Of a stretch of 64,000 nt of DNA, positions 21,881 to 33,769 are shown piece by piece. A program made the translations under genes and the position numbers. Position 1 is the stretch's first letter. Every line of letters begins with the position of its first letter. This DNA is from Odiellus spinosus (taxonomy: Eukaryota; Arthropoda; Arachnida; Opiliones; Phalangiidae): NCBI GenBank assembly GCA_963920705.1, contig OY987226.1, positions 30,154,694-30,218,693 of the forward strand, given 5' to 3'. The notes beneath the pieces are model-generated. The model was not told the origin of the DNA, ran no database searches, and worked only from the letters and a program-made list of their open reading frames with translations.

Positions 21881-22374
21881 CCCTTCTCAGCCTTTTCATT
21901 TTAATTCTAATTTATTCTTGAAACGAAAATGCACGTTTTCAGGCCGCGAAAGTGCCGATATTCAAATACATCACTGATAAGATGTTACTGCTCGAAGCCA
22001 TTGATGTGGCAACACCGGACTTTTACCACGCTCAGAAGGATGAAGATGTGTTTTTCCTCTTGGAGTACGCGTTTCTTTGCGGCATCGGTGGTTGTTTCGA
22101 GGAGGTCATATTGGAAAAGGACGAAATACCGCTACTTTGCGTATCGAAACCAAGAACGGAGCTGCTACTCGTTTATCCGATATCATTCGAAATGTCAAAA
22201 AGTCCCGCTTTCCTAAACCTCATGGATTGGTAGTAAATTTTACGAGCTATGTTTAATTACTTTTATCACAATAAAGATATAAGAATGACACTGGCGCCTA
22301 AAATATTACTATTATTAGATAGGAGCAAAAATAAACTTCAAACCAAAGTGTAGGATATGTTATTTTGGTTTGCG

Positions 22375-22655
22375 TCCGCTTGCGCAGTTTCCAACTTGCG
22401 CATTTTCATTTGAGGATTTCCATTTGCGCGGTTCCCATTTGCGCAGTTTGCCATTCGAGCTTTCCACAAGAGGGACAGGCTAGTTCGAGTGATTAACTAA
22501 CCTAACCTAACATAACCTGCAAATGAACACTGCGCAAATGAAAAAAGCGCAAATGGAAACTGCGCCAAAGGAAATGCGCTTGTGGGAACTGCGCAAAAAG
22601 GTTGTACGCAAAAGGGAACTGCGTAATTGGAACCTTACCGTTAATTTTCACTTCG
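22375..22655. mobile_element. Word-repeat foldback element (gcgcaaatgg type)
   Basis: The left arm repeats tttccatttgcgcggttccc; the right arm repeats the complement (aaatggaaactgcgc). The centre is actaacctaacctaacataa, a (TTAGG)-type tract. It lies in the C-D flank. Edges are approximate and no target duplication was identified here. Confidence 0.6.
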
Positions 22656-23035
22656 CTAAACCTTGACAACTGAAATATTATTGGCTAATGTGTTGAAAAA
22701 CAACTTTTTATTGGCCCTTCTTGCCGATTTAATATCTATAAAAAGCCGCCTTATTTCCCATATTTAAATTATTCATTTTCGGACAAATATTAGGCGGTTT
22801 AACGCTTCTATTCGAAATTATTATAGCTTATTACACCGGACAATCACAGTTTCGAAGCCAACGAAATTTCATGTTAAACAGAGCGAATTGAATTAAACTG
22901 ACCAATCAGGACGAAGTATTATCAACACGTCAACGGAGGAAATAAAATCACATTCGGAAATCACGCTTTCAATAATCCAATTATATATGTATCTGTTTGT
23001 AATTAATGAGGTTGATTATAAACAATTTGAGGAAA

Positions 23036-23171
23036 CTAGATCCACAACCCTACCAAAGTCAAGCGCCAAAAATGGGACATGGACCCCTTTGGCGCGTGAA
23101 ATTTGTACAGTCAAAGGCAGGTAAAAAGCTTCTATATTGCACATCGACGTTAGAAATAATTGTGGATCTAG
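23036..23171. mobile_element. 136-bp miniature element with 12-bp inverted ends
   Basis: ctagatccacaa at the left and ttgtggatctag at the right. It interrupts 3' flank sequence of the IR array that is continuous after copies B and D (for example 30140-30180). No coding capacity. Confidence 0.6.
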
Positions 23172-23256
23172 TTCATTTCTCATATATCTATGGTACAATC
23201 TAAAATATCATAATAAATAGTAATTATACGAAAATTAGTTTCGCTTCCCACTTTTT

Positions 23257-24978
23257 ACCTCCCCGACTTTATTTATTACACTGATCGTGTCTGTCTGTGT
23301 GTGTGTGTCACTTCCGCCGTAAGCGGATATCCTGTGTAAACGGAAATCACGTGAAATAGCTCGTGGAGCCAAAAGTCTAGAGACGTAATCATGCCAGCTT
23401 ATCGTTCAAATCCGTTTCACGGGAATTACCTCCTTTAAGCGTGGCTGCCGCATTGAGTTTAATACCAGCTTGAGTTGGAAACACGCGCTAAGCTGTTTTC
23501 CATATATCATTTAGTCCAAAAAGCAAAGGTATAACGGGCAGTATAGGTTAAGGCTTGCTGCAAACTTGGGGTGGATTGAAGAATCTAAATAAAGGTACGT
23601 TTACACGGGCATCCAAGATAGAAATGATATAAGATTTAAAGCTGAGGCGGATTTATACAAAATGTTAAACCTCTTAAGAAAAATGATAGTGGTGAAAACT
23701 CTCCTTGAAGAAAAGTACAGTAGGTTTCCCGTGTTTAAAAAACAACAATTTTGAAGAAAAAATTACATCTGATGTTGGAAAAAAAATAGGCTTCAGTTTT
23801 CTCCACTATAAAACCAAGAAACATTTCCGATTATTTTCATAATCGAAATCAGCCGTGTACAGGGAACTTCGAGACCAGGAGACCAGACAAGAGGAGACGA
23901 GGCCAGACCAGACGAAAGAGTGCTATAATGACTTAAGGGAGAAAATCAACCAGCGCAGAATGTTATCACCATTTGAAGTCAACAGAGCAGCGACACGGCT
24001 TTCATTTATCAGCAGAAAGAGACGGCCCAGCTACGAAGAATTGAAACGTGCAAGCAGTTAGTGTTTTCGAATTCGACATATGAGATACCTACAGTCAGTA
24101 AAAGCTCGGCAGTTCTTCATACGGCCTCGTAATTGTAAACATAAAAGCAGCTATTCAAATACTTTATGGAAATTAGTGTACTTTCAGTCTTTTAAGATAT
24201 TTTTTTATCATAGGAGTGGAAGCTAACGTCTTGTCAGCCGGTTTGGAAAATAACCTCTCGACCATCTCCATCCTTGGATTCTTCCAATGACTGGGATCAC
24301 TTGTATGATGAAAATATCAGTAATGGTCCTCTATTAGCACGTCAAAACAAGAATTTCAGACGAAAATTGTACCGGAAGTAATTACCAATCATCTACCGAC
24401 AATGGGTTGTAAATGAAACATTCAGTCACAATATTTCTTGGTTTGTCCAAAAGGAACTTGCTACCACATCTTCGTCGTTTTCATTCCTTGTCTTTCTTGC
24501 CATCCCAGACTAAATTCTTCGTCTTTATCAAATCAGTGGATTATCAAAGATAATCACACAGTACAGCCTATACTCAAGTGTTAATTTATATTACAAGAAC
24601 TTGTATTTTACATATTTACTTAGAAAATAAACATTTCATTTGGTGTGTCTATTAAGAAATCTACGCCCTGCCGCATATAATTATGGGTAACGCAGGACAT
24701 TTCATTTGGTGTGTATATTAAGAAGTCTACGACCTGCCGCATATAATTATGGGTAACGCAGGGCACTCTTTTGCATTCTCTGAATCCTTGAGGTTAAGGT
24801 AAAATACTTATACTCCGTAACCTAGATGGGAAATAGAGAAGTATGATTGAAATGCACGCTGTTTCTTCCACTCTTCCAATACTCTACACTTCTTTTCATC
24901 TTTTATTTTAGGTAAGGTTAGGTTAGGTTACCTTAACGTCGGGGTCGGGGAGGTTATATTTTGGTTTCCCAACTTGTT
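23257..24978 (-). mobile_element. PLE-derived repeat, copy R1
   Basis: On the minus strand it starts with codons for NKLGNQNITSPTPTLR and a stop, matching the C-terminal codons of the PLE ORF. It then has about 1.7 kb of non-coding sequence and ends GTCGGGGAGGT. On the plus strand it begins acctccccgac and ends gtcggggaggttatattttg. It is inserted in the array flank between cactttt and aaaa; copies B and D show the uninterrupted flank. A short conserved open frame (23855-24061 plus) has a counterpart in R2. It includes short TTAGG-like tracts near 24912. Confidence 0.7.
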
Positions 24979-25730
24979 AAAATGTGCATTTATTCGTCAT
25001 AATTACGCATAATTTTAATTCAAAGCTATGAAATTTAACAGCCGTGACGGAAGTGAACTACCAAACAATTATTTTTCTTCCTCCGCAACGCGCTGATATT
25101 TAAATTCATATCAAAGTTATAAAAATCAATTTCTAGAGTGTTCCGCCGACGAGTTTCAAACTTAAAAAGCTTTTCACTGGATATAACAAACCATTACTAA
25201 ACTAAAAAGGGAAAAATAAATTTAATAACGCGCGATATTATTAACTTTAACCATTAATTCATCAGCTTTCAGTAAACATTTGCGAAAACTAAATTATTCT
25301 TCGTTGGAAATTTAAAACTGTTTACTGTGGTGAACGATATAAGTGATTTAATAGTTAACTTAACTAAACTTCGAAATTTGTAGGAGCCAATCGTCCAACA
25401 ACAATTTAGAAAATAAAGACTAAAGACCGAAATCAATTTTCTGTAATTAAGCGCCTTCATGAAAATCCTTCTCATTATGTTATCGCATAAAAGTTAATTT
25501 CCCTGACTTTTCCAGGTTTTCCCTGACCATTTCTAAATAATTTCCCTGACCAATTTTGATGTTTGGCAATTCCCACTTCTCATTTGACATATTTTATAAA
25601 TAAGGGTCGATAGTTTACTCGGAATACGAATAGAAATTGGAATCTTTAGGCAATCATAAACAGTACCTTGACATGTACCAAAATATTTACTTCCACGTGA
25701 CCATTTAGGCACATTTTCATATTCCCTGAC
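24979..25730. other. Array spacer upstream of IR copy D
   Basis: Non-coding. 25070-25340 matches the spacer before copy C (10900-11170). No gene is seen. Confidence 0.6.
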
Positions 25731-25734
25731 TTTT

Positions 25735-26115
25735 CCCTGACCGTTTTGAGGGTAATTTAAAAATTTCTGACCGTTTTGGGGCTAAATTTAAAATTTCCTG
25801 GCCGTTTTGGTGCTAATTTCCAAATTCACCGACCGTTTTGGAGGTAATTCGTAAATTTCCTGGTCGTTTTGTGGTTAATTTGTAAATGTTCTGACCGTTT
25901 TGGGGGGTAATTTGTAAATTTCCTGATCGTTTTGGGGCTAATTTCCAAATTCCCTGACCGTTTTGGAGGTAATTTGTAAATTTCCAGACCGTTTTGGGGG
26001 TAATTTGTAAATTTCCTGACCGTTTTGAGGGTAGTTTTAAAATTTCCTGATCTTTAGGAGGCAATTTCCAAATTCCCTGACCGTTTTGGAGGTAATTTCC
26101 AAATTCCCCGATTTT
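25735..26115. repeat. ~34-bp tandem repeat (cctgaccgttttgg...)
   Basis: About ten imperfect units built on ttccctgaccgttttggagg and gtaatttgtaaa. It expands a tract present only once upstream of copies B and C. Non-coding 5' flank of IR copy D. Confidence 0.9.
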
Positions 26116-26215
26116 TCCAGGTTTTCCGCGTCGTGTACGAAGCCTGAATAAGTTTAAATTATTTTATGGGTGCGGTCTTTACAAAATAAAATGTGAAGAG
26201 ACAAACGAAAAGAGC

Positions 26216-26355
26216 GGGAAAATATTGATTAAATAAAGATGCGTTGGTTCAATGTTTTTAATTTATAAAATATCACAGCGCACTGCGTATTCGTCACTAT
26301 ATCTAAACCACGCAAGCTCCATTCGTTGGAATTCCTTCACGAGTTTATACCTAAA
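26216..26355 (+). promoter_or_regulatory. Conserved 5' flank of the IR copies (candidate promoter region)
   Basis: The tract gaatattgattaaat..aa, aagatgcgttg, tatcacagcgca and cgttggaatt...taaaATG recurs before exon 1 of copies B, C, D and E. Conservation may only reflect recent duplication. No TATA box or transcription start was established. Confidence 0.3.
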
Positions 26356-29300
26356 ATGTCGTCCGGTGTTTATCAGAATAGAACGTTAATACTTGCTATA
26401 TTAGATGTAAGGTTAAATTTGTTTTCAAGTTATAATAATGTTTATTTAATTCGTTATAATTATCATTTTTAAATAGATAACTAAATACGCCGAATTCGCT
26501 CGAAAAAACTATGAGGAAATTATAAAATATTTCAGCCGACATTTTAAGAGGTATATACGTCAAATATTTAGCGGTAAAGGTATCAAATATTTAGCGGTTA
26601 AGGTGTCAAATATTTAACGGTAAAGGTGCCAAATATTTAGCAGTAAAGGTCCTAAATATTTAGCGGTAAAGGTGACAAATATTTAGCGGTAAATTTCAAA
26701 TTGAAGTAACAATTTCAAAGGGTTTCCCTGAGAGTGACTATCAAAATGTCTTTCTCTTACGATAACTGTAAAATGGAGTTGTAATTACTATTATAATAAT
26801 GAATCGTTTTAAGCGTCCATTTACAAGATCTTTCTGAAGAAACCATATCAAATTTGAACTTCAGCGAAGAGCTTCCCGAGGTAATCTCAAACCTTTCCCC
26901 CTCTACGACATATATTTACTGGCGTTATTATAAAAAGGATATCGATATTTTAATCTACCCAACTGTAATTGATCTACTGACCGAGAGGGTCAACGGAAGC
27001 TTGACTGCCATTACAAAAACAGTCAGAAACACGGGTCTCAACATGCTAACCCGTCAACCACGGTCAATCTCGGTGAATTCGATAGATGATGTCGCTGACA
27101 AATGGGTAAGAAAGTAAACAACGCGAAAGAAATAGGGTGTACCATTCGACCGAAAAACCTTAGTGCTCCCGCTCGAACCGAAGTTTAAAATATACACTTC
27201 TATATCTCTTTAAAATACTCCCTTCAGTATCTCTTTAAAATGCGCCTCCTTGCGATGTCACGGTAACTTCCTCCATTACATTGTAGTCACTGTTTTATAA
27301 GATTGAAATCTAAAATCCTTAACCCTCGCCTAACTTTCTACAGACTTGGATTGGAATAATTACATCATTATTCGTCATCTCATTTCTACTTTCGATTTAC
27401 GAATTTCATCGGAAAAATTCCAAGAAAAAACTACCTAAACATAAAATATTGGGTATTTTTTTCAAATACGTTTGGGATAGTACAATGATCTTCTTTCTAG
27501 AACGTGAGTCACAAAATCATATTGGAAACGTAATCAATTTCGATTACTTAATTCTACTTAATCTCCAATTAATTCGCAGCTTATGAAACTATCTCTAAAC
27601 GTATTAGTCAAAGAATAACTTGCGGAGTTTGGATCCTAGCGTGTGTTGTAATAATTAGCGAAATATCAGGCGCCATGAAATCAAAGTACTCGTTCGTGGT
27701 TTACGACAACATCAAGAGCGTCGATGAAATTATCCCCGGATCTCGATGGCAACCAAAAACCCTTAAGGGACAATCGGAAGATCGACTTTTTAGCTCATGG
27801 GTAAAATTTTGAATTAAAGCTACACGCTACCACCATAAACAACAAAATAAATATATGGCAATAAATGATAACCCTGGTCATGGTGTGTTTCGAAGTGAAA
27901 TAATATATATTCGCCAACCACCTTGTTTCAAGGCAAATTCGACCATGATAGAGATGGGGAGGGGGGATTTCGTTAGAGATTGGGGAAATTTCGATAGAGA
28001 TTGGGGGAAATTTCGATAGAGATTGGGGGAAATATCGATAGAGATTGGGGGAAATATCGATAGAGATTGGGGGAAATTTCGATAGAGATTGGGGGAAATT
28101 TCGATAGAGATTGGGGGAAATTTCGATAGAGATTGGGGGAAATTTAGATAGAGATTGGGGGAAATTTCGATAGAGATTGGGGAAATTTCGATAGAGATTG
28201 GGGGAAATTTCGATAGAGATTGGGGGAAATTTCGATAGAGATTGGGGGAAATTTCGATAGAGATTGGGGGAAATTTCGATAGAGATTGGGGGAAATTTCG
28301 ATGGAGATTGGGGGAAATTTCGATAGAGATTGGGGGAAATTTCGATAGAGATTAGGGGATCGGCTAGTTCATGGCGAGACTATGCAGCGTCAACATGGCC
28401 TCTCGGGTGTGGCTTCTTTCATGGACTTAGCAATCTTGTTAATTATTTTTCTCCTATAAACGCTAACGTATGTTTTGTCAGGCAACGAAAGAACCGAAAT
28501 TCAAATATATCGCTGATAAGATGGAATTCTTCGAAACGAATCAGGTGGCAGAGCCGGACTTTTACCACGATCTGAAGAAGGAGGATATTCTAATGATCTT
28601 AAATTACGTGTTTATCTGTGGCATCGGTGCCTGTTTCGAGGAGGGCATATTGGGAAAGGATGAAATACCACTACTTTGGGTATCGAATCCAATAAAGGAA
28701 CTGCTAATAGTTTTTCCGATATCCTTCGAAATGTCAAAGAGTTCCACCTTCCAAAACCTACTGGATTTTTAGTAAGAGATAGTATTTTTCACTACGCCTT
28801 AAGGGGAAGCCCTAAGCATTTATTTTCAGGGCCCTACTTTAGACACGTTTTTCTTGGCTTCTGGGCTATCAGAACTATTTCCTTGCTTGATAATGAAACC
28901 AGAGATAATTCTAAGAAACTTCCCGGAATAACATTTTTAAATTAACTTTAAACTTCGATAAATAGTGAAAAGATAGATACACTTAGGCGGGATTTATTTG
29001 AAAACGAATAAAGATTTTTTCTGGTCTTTTTTGTTTACTATACTATACGTAACTTCCCCGAGAGACATTTCATTTAAAAATTGGCATTAACATTTAATAA
29101 CCCTTTAAATAAATGGTCTTTAAACACAAGGAAAAACTAATTTAAAGAATTCGACGAAATAGACAAAATGATTTTTTTTTTACAATTTTGGTTGAATTCG
29201 GATTGTTTCATTTGGTCTAGCTATTTGGTCGGATTCTATTAAAATTTCCAATTTGGGCCGTTCTTGAACGAACTAGATGATTTTTTCCTCATTGGGTAAG

Positions 29301-29965
29301 CCCATTTGTTTGGGTGCACGTTGAACAGGGTTGCCACAGTTTTTTCAGATTCAACTCCCTGACTTTTCCAGGTATTTCCCTGACCTTTTCCTCAATTTTC
29401 CCGGACCGTTTCAGCTAATACTACCCAATTTTAAAACCTTTATTTTTGATATAATCGCGTTCGCCAAACTTTTTGCAGGCGTATCTTTGTTCTAATCTAT
29501 ACAACTGACACGGTCAGCTGAAAATCTTTTCCGCAGATAATGATTGGAATTTCCTGGCTTCTCGAAAGATCTTTAAATTCCCTGACTTTTTAAAATATCT
29601 TAAAATTTCCTGATTTTTTTTTGGTTCATTTTCGAACTCTCTGACATTTCCCTGTTTTCCCTGACCTGTGGCAGCCTTGCTGAGGTTACAAATTGACAGA
29701 ACTAATTGTCTACTCTTAATTTTGGTTGATTTTATACAGCTATTTTTCTGAGTTCCAATGTAAATGGCTGGATATGTACGAAAACCGTTACAAATTTCAC
29801 TTAAATTCAAAAATATGGCATCCTCAAACCACCGAAACTAGTATCATAAGTTACAAGGAAGTGATACCTATATTTAAATTATTCGTTTATGGACAAATAA
29901 TATCGGTTTTGTCGCTTCTTTTCGAATTTATTATAGCGTATTACACCAGACAATCACAGTTTTGA
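26356..29965 (+). CDS. IR copy D: ionotropic receptor (iGluR-like chemoreceptor), intact seven-exon model
   Basis: Exons: 26356-26406, 26477-26550, 26814-27105, 27344-27503, 27580-27800, 28482-28771 and 29740-29965. All introns are GT-AG, phases agree, and the joined frame is 437 codons with no internal stop. Residues 1-139 form the S1 lobe; Arg100 in TERV sits where iGluRs bind the ligand carboxylate. M1 is about 141-160 (WIGIITSLFVISFLLS), pore/M2 about 172-190, M3 about 205-224 (CGVWILACVVIISEISGA, a degenerate form of the iGluR M3 signature). The S2 lobe follows (IPLLWVSNPIKELL) and M4 is about 411-430. There is no signal peptide or amino-terminal domain. It is probably a divergent ligand-gated cation channel of sensory neurons. 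Expression is unknown. Confidence 0.75.
26553..26695. repeat. ~23-bp tandem repeat in intron 2 of IR copy D
   Basis: About six copies of ggtgtcaaatatttagcggt(aaa). Absent from intron 2 of the other copies. Confidence 0.85.
27958..28355. repeat. 22-bp minisatellite in intron 5 of IR copy D
   Basis: About 18 copies of a unit based on gagattgggggaaatttcga(ta), with G5 runs in each unit. It lies between exons 5 and 6 and is absent from the same intron of copies B and C. Confidence 0.95.
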
Positions 29966-30689
29966 AGCCAACAAAAGTATATATATGTTAAGCGGATCAA
30001 CTAACTTGAGCGGATCAATTAAACTGACCAATCAGGATGAAGTATTATCAACACGTAAACGGAAGAAATATAATCACATTCGGAAATCACGCTTTCAATA
30101 ATCCAATTCTAAATGTATTAGTTTGTGATTAATGAGGAAGATTGTAAACAATTTGAGAAAAGCAAAAATAATCCCTTTCCCATCGTACAAACTCTTGTAA
30201 CTAAAATATCATAATAAATAGTAATTTTAAAAAAATTAGTTTCGCTTCGCACTTTTAATAAGGTGCATTTATACGTCATTTAAGTAAAAATATCGCATTA
30301 ACCGTAAAAGTTGATTTAAACTTTTTCACTCAAGGGGGTAAATACCGTTGAGAGCTCAAACTGAAGCAGAGAGAAAGGCTATAGTTCAATTATGGATCTA
30401 AAAGCTTCTGAACTGCGCTCACAAGCTCCTGGAAACGCAGCAAATGAAAGGATAGTTGGGAAAGAGGGGTGGAATTGGTTAATTGATGTCAATAGATCTC
30501 TTGCTTTTATTTTGACCCCCTCCAAATGGGGTAGGCAACCCACTGAATCAGACCTTTAAAGATGGATGATGAGATCATGCGCAGTGACGCCGATGTTTCA
30601 TCCCCCTTCTCGCTGATGCTGTGGTTGCCTACCCACTTTGTAGCTGTTAAAAATAAATGAAAGAGGTGTATTATTTTCCAATAAATATT

Positions 30690-30940
30690 GGTGTTGATCA
30701 CTTGGTCAATTTTAATTGTTTTTCGACCTTTCTATCTTTGGGCCGCGACTTGATCAATTTTAATTATTTTTCGACCTTTCTATCTTTGGGCCGCGACTTG
30801 ATCAATTTTAATTATTTTTCGACCTTTCTATCTTTAGCCCGCGACTTGATCAATTTTAATTATTTTTCGACCTTTCTATCTTTAGCCCGCGACTTCGTCA
30901 ATTATAATCATTTTTCGACCTTTCTTTCTTTGGGCCAATC
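30690..30940. repeat. ~61-bp tandem repeat in the IR 3' flank (also 32426-32676)
   Basis: Five units with ttttcgacctttctatcttt and ggccgcgacttgatcaattt. The period is compatible with an open frame (repeated NFNYFSTFLSLGRDLI), but this is most likely fortuitous. It is present in both 1736-bp units. Confidence 0.85.
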
Positions 30941-31475
30941 TAATCTAATTTAATCGTTTAAATTAAATTAAATCGTCCCACTAACAATAAATTTTCCTTA
31001 TTCCCCATTACCATATTTTTAAATAGACCATAATAACGTCATTAGGACATTTTAGACGCCTTTCCCTAGCTGGGCATAATCAAACCATTACTAAACAAAT
31101 AACTTTCAATGATGCACGCCACGACGATTAACGAAACTTGAACAATTAACCTTTAGATTTAATAAAAGTTCGCCAAAAATAATTGTGGTTATATTTAAAA
31201 GGTTGAGAAAGAGAAGTAAAATTATTTGGACGATATACCTAAAAGTGCTTTTTTTCTATTACGTATAATAAGATAATGATTGGAATTTCCTGGCTTCTCG
31301 AAAGATCTTTAAATTCCCTGACTTTTTAAAATATCTTAAAATTTCCTGATTTTTTTTTGGTTCATTTTCGAACTCTCTGACATTTCCCTGTTTTCCCTGA
31401 CCTGTGGCAGCCTTGCTGAGGTTACAAATTGACAGAACTAATTGTCTACTCTTAATTTTGGTTGATTTTAGACAG

Positions 31476-31701
31476 CTATTTTTCTGAGTTCCAATGTAAA
31501 TGGCTGGATATGTACGAAAACCGTTACAAATTTCACTTAAATTCAAAAATATGGCATCCTCAAACCACCGAAACTAGTATCATAAGTTACAAGGAAGTGA
31601 TAACTATATTTAAATTATTCGTTTATGGACAAATAATATCGGTTTTGTCGCTTCTTTTCGAATTTATTATAGCGTATTACACCAGACAATCACAGTTTTG
31701 A
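31476..31701 (+). CDS. Duplicated terminal exon (M4 and C-terminus) of IR copy D
   Basis: Same length, acceptor AG and open frame as exon 7 at 29740-29965, ending FIIAYYTRQSQF. The visible coding difference is Pro to Thr in KEVIPIFK. Because the acceptor is kept, it could serve as an alternative last exon spliced from exon 6, or be an unused copy. No other exons accompany it. Confidence 0.5.
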
Positions 31702-33498
31702 AGCCAACAAAAGTATATATATGTTAAGCGGATCAACTAACTTGAGCGGATCAATTAAACTGACCAATCAGGATGAAGTATTATCAACACGTAAACGGAA
31801 GAAATATAATCACATTCGGAAATCACGCTTTCAATAATCCAATTCTAAATGTATTAGTTTGTGATTAATGAGGAAGATTGTAAACAATTTGAGAAAAGCA
31901 AAAATAATCCCTTTCCCATCGTACAAACTCTTGTAACTAAAATATCATAATAAATAGTAATTTTAAAAAAATTAGTTTCGCTTCGCACTTTTAATAAGGT
32001 GCATTTATACGTCATTTAAGTAAAAATATCGCATTAACCGTAAAAGTTGATTTAAACTTTTTCACTCAAGGGGGTAAATACCGTTGAGAGCTCAAACTGA
32101 AGCAGAGAGAAAGGCTATAGTTCAATTATGGATCTAAAAGGTTCTGAACTGCGCTCACAAGCTCCTGGAAACGCAGCAAATGAAAGGATAGTTGGGAAAG
32201 AGGGGTGGAATTGGTTAATTGATGTCAATAGATCTCTTGCTTTTATTTTGACCCCCTCCAAATGGGGTAGGCAACCCACTGAATCAGACCTTTAAAGATG
32301 GATGATGAGATCATGCGCAGTGACGCCGATGTTTCATCCCCCTTCTCGCTGATGCTGTGGTTGCCTACCCACTTTGTAGCTGTTAAAAATAAATGAAAGA
32401 GGTGTATTATTTTCCAATAAATATTGGTGTTGATCACTTGGTCAATTTTAATTGTTTTTCGACCTTTCTATCTTTGGGCCGCGACTTGATCAATTTTAAT
32501 TATTTTTCGACCTTTCTATCTTTGGGCCGCGACTTGATCAATTTTAATTATTTTTCGACCTTTCTATCTTTAGCCCGCGACTTGATCAATTTTAATTATT
32601 TTTCGACCTTTCTATCTTTAGCCCGCGACTTGGTCAATTATAATCATTTTTCGACCTTTCTTTCTTTGGGCCAATCTAATCTAATTTAATCGTTTAAATT
32701 AAATTAAATCGTCCCACTAACAATAAATTTTCCTTATTCCCCATTACCATATTTTTAAATAGACCATAATAACGTCATTAGGACATTTTAGACGCCTTTC
32801 CCTAGCTGGGCATAATCAAACCATTACTAAACAAATAACTTTCAATGATGCACGCCACGACGATTAACGAAACTTGAACAATTAACCTTTAGATTTAATA
32901 AAAGTTCGCCAAAAATAATTGTGGTTATATTTAAAAGGTTGAGAAAGAGAAGTAAAATTATTTGGACGATATACCTAAAAGTGCTTTTTTTCTATTACGT
33001 ATAATAAAATATGCCCCAGGTCAAATTTTTGACAATATTGGAATAAATTGTTTTAGAAAAGCTTTTTTAAAGTTATATATCAAAAATATGTCTTTGAATT
33101 TCGCTAGCGACCGACATCCAACCAAATTATCTCAATGTGCGAGGCGCGTTAGTTTCTAAAATTTCAGATTTAAGATTAGCGCAAATATAGCTATTAATTA
33201 ATCGAATTTTAGTGTAATGGAGTTTAATATTTGTTTGTAATTTTTTTACTGTTATTTGAAATATCTCTCACTACAAGGCTCAAAAAATTTACGCGTGTTC
33301 TTTGTAAAATACAATCGGAAGAAACAAACTTACGCGAATTACGTTACTTATGGCGGGAGTAAAGTCGGAGAATATTGATTAAATAGAAATGCGTTGCTGA
33401 AATACATCAAAATTAAATATCACAGCGCATAAGTTAATCGGGTTTTAACCACACAAGATCTACGCGTTGGAATTTCTTCTAGATAGATTATATTTAAA

Positions 33499-33686
33499 AT
33501 GTAGTCTGATATTTTTCGAAATCGAACGTTAATAGTTGGTATATTGGATGTAAGTATCAATTGGGTTTTAATAAAGTTTTTTTTCATTCGTTATAATTAA
33601 TATTTTTAAATAGTTATCTAAATTCGCGACAGTCCTCAACAAAATCTTCATAAATTTTCTAAATATTTTGGTCGAAATTTTAAGAG
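33499..33686 (+). pseudogene. IR copy E: exons 1-2 only, inactivated
   Basis: Exon 1 (33499-33549) has the usual 51 bp and gtaagt donor, but codon 2 is TAG. Exon 2 (33614-33686) is 73 bp instead of 74, a frameshift. The upstream flank matches the other copies. No exons 3-7 follow, and this is the end of the array. Confidence 0.75.
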
Positions 33687-33769
33687 GTATATATGTCAAA
33701 AATATTTTTGGAAAAATAGCTCTTAAAGGACATAACACTGTTCATTGTGACCACTGAAAATTGAAAATC

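Larger units (their letters stand above)
11573..22855 (+). pseudogene. IR copy C: ionotropic receptor pseudogene broken by large insertions
   Basis: Exons: 11573-11620 (MSDTNLNRTFTIGIWE), 11687-11760, 14841-15128, 15206-15365, exon 5 split as 15442-15465 and about 20529-20738, 21943-22232, and a remnant of exon 7 (~22760-22855). Exon 3 is 288 bp against 292 in D, a 4-bp net loss and frameshift. Exon 5 is cut by the 5-kb PLE insertion, with a 14-bp duplication, and lacks one G relative to D. Exon 7 has lost everything before the M4 helix. Exons 4 and 6 are intact. A 2-kb satellite cassette fills intron 2. This copy cannot give a normal receptor. Confidence 0.8.
29535..33006 (+). repeat. Tandem duplication, 1736-bp units (29535-31270 and 31271-33006)
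   Basis: The two units differ at only a handful of positions (for example ttatacag/ttagacag and cct/act in the exon, gcttctg/ggttctg, cttcgtc/cttggtc). Each holds the end of intron 6, exon 7 (M4) of the IR gene and about 1.3 kb of 3' flank. The duplication is recent and gives copy D a second terminal exon. Confidence 0.95.

Noticed and set aside
25813-26064. Minus-strand ORF with repeated GNLQITPK
   Set aside because: Translation of the ~34-bp tandem repeat upstream of IR copy D.
30657-30953. Repeat protein NFNYFSTFLSLGRDLI
   Set aside because: The frame results from a tandem DNA repeat in the IR 3' flank; no start context, splicing or domain supports a gene.
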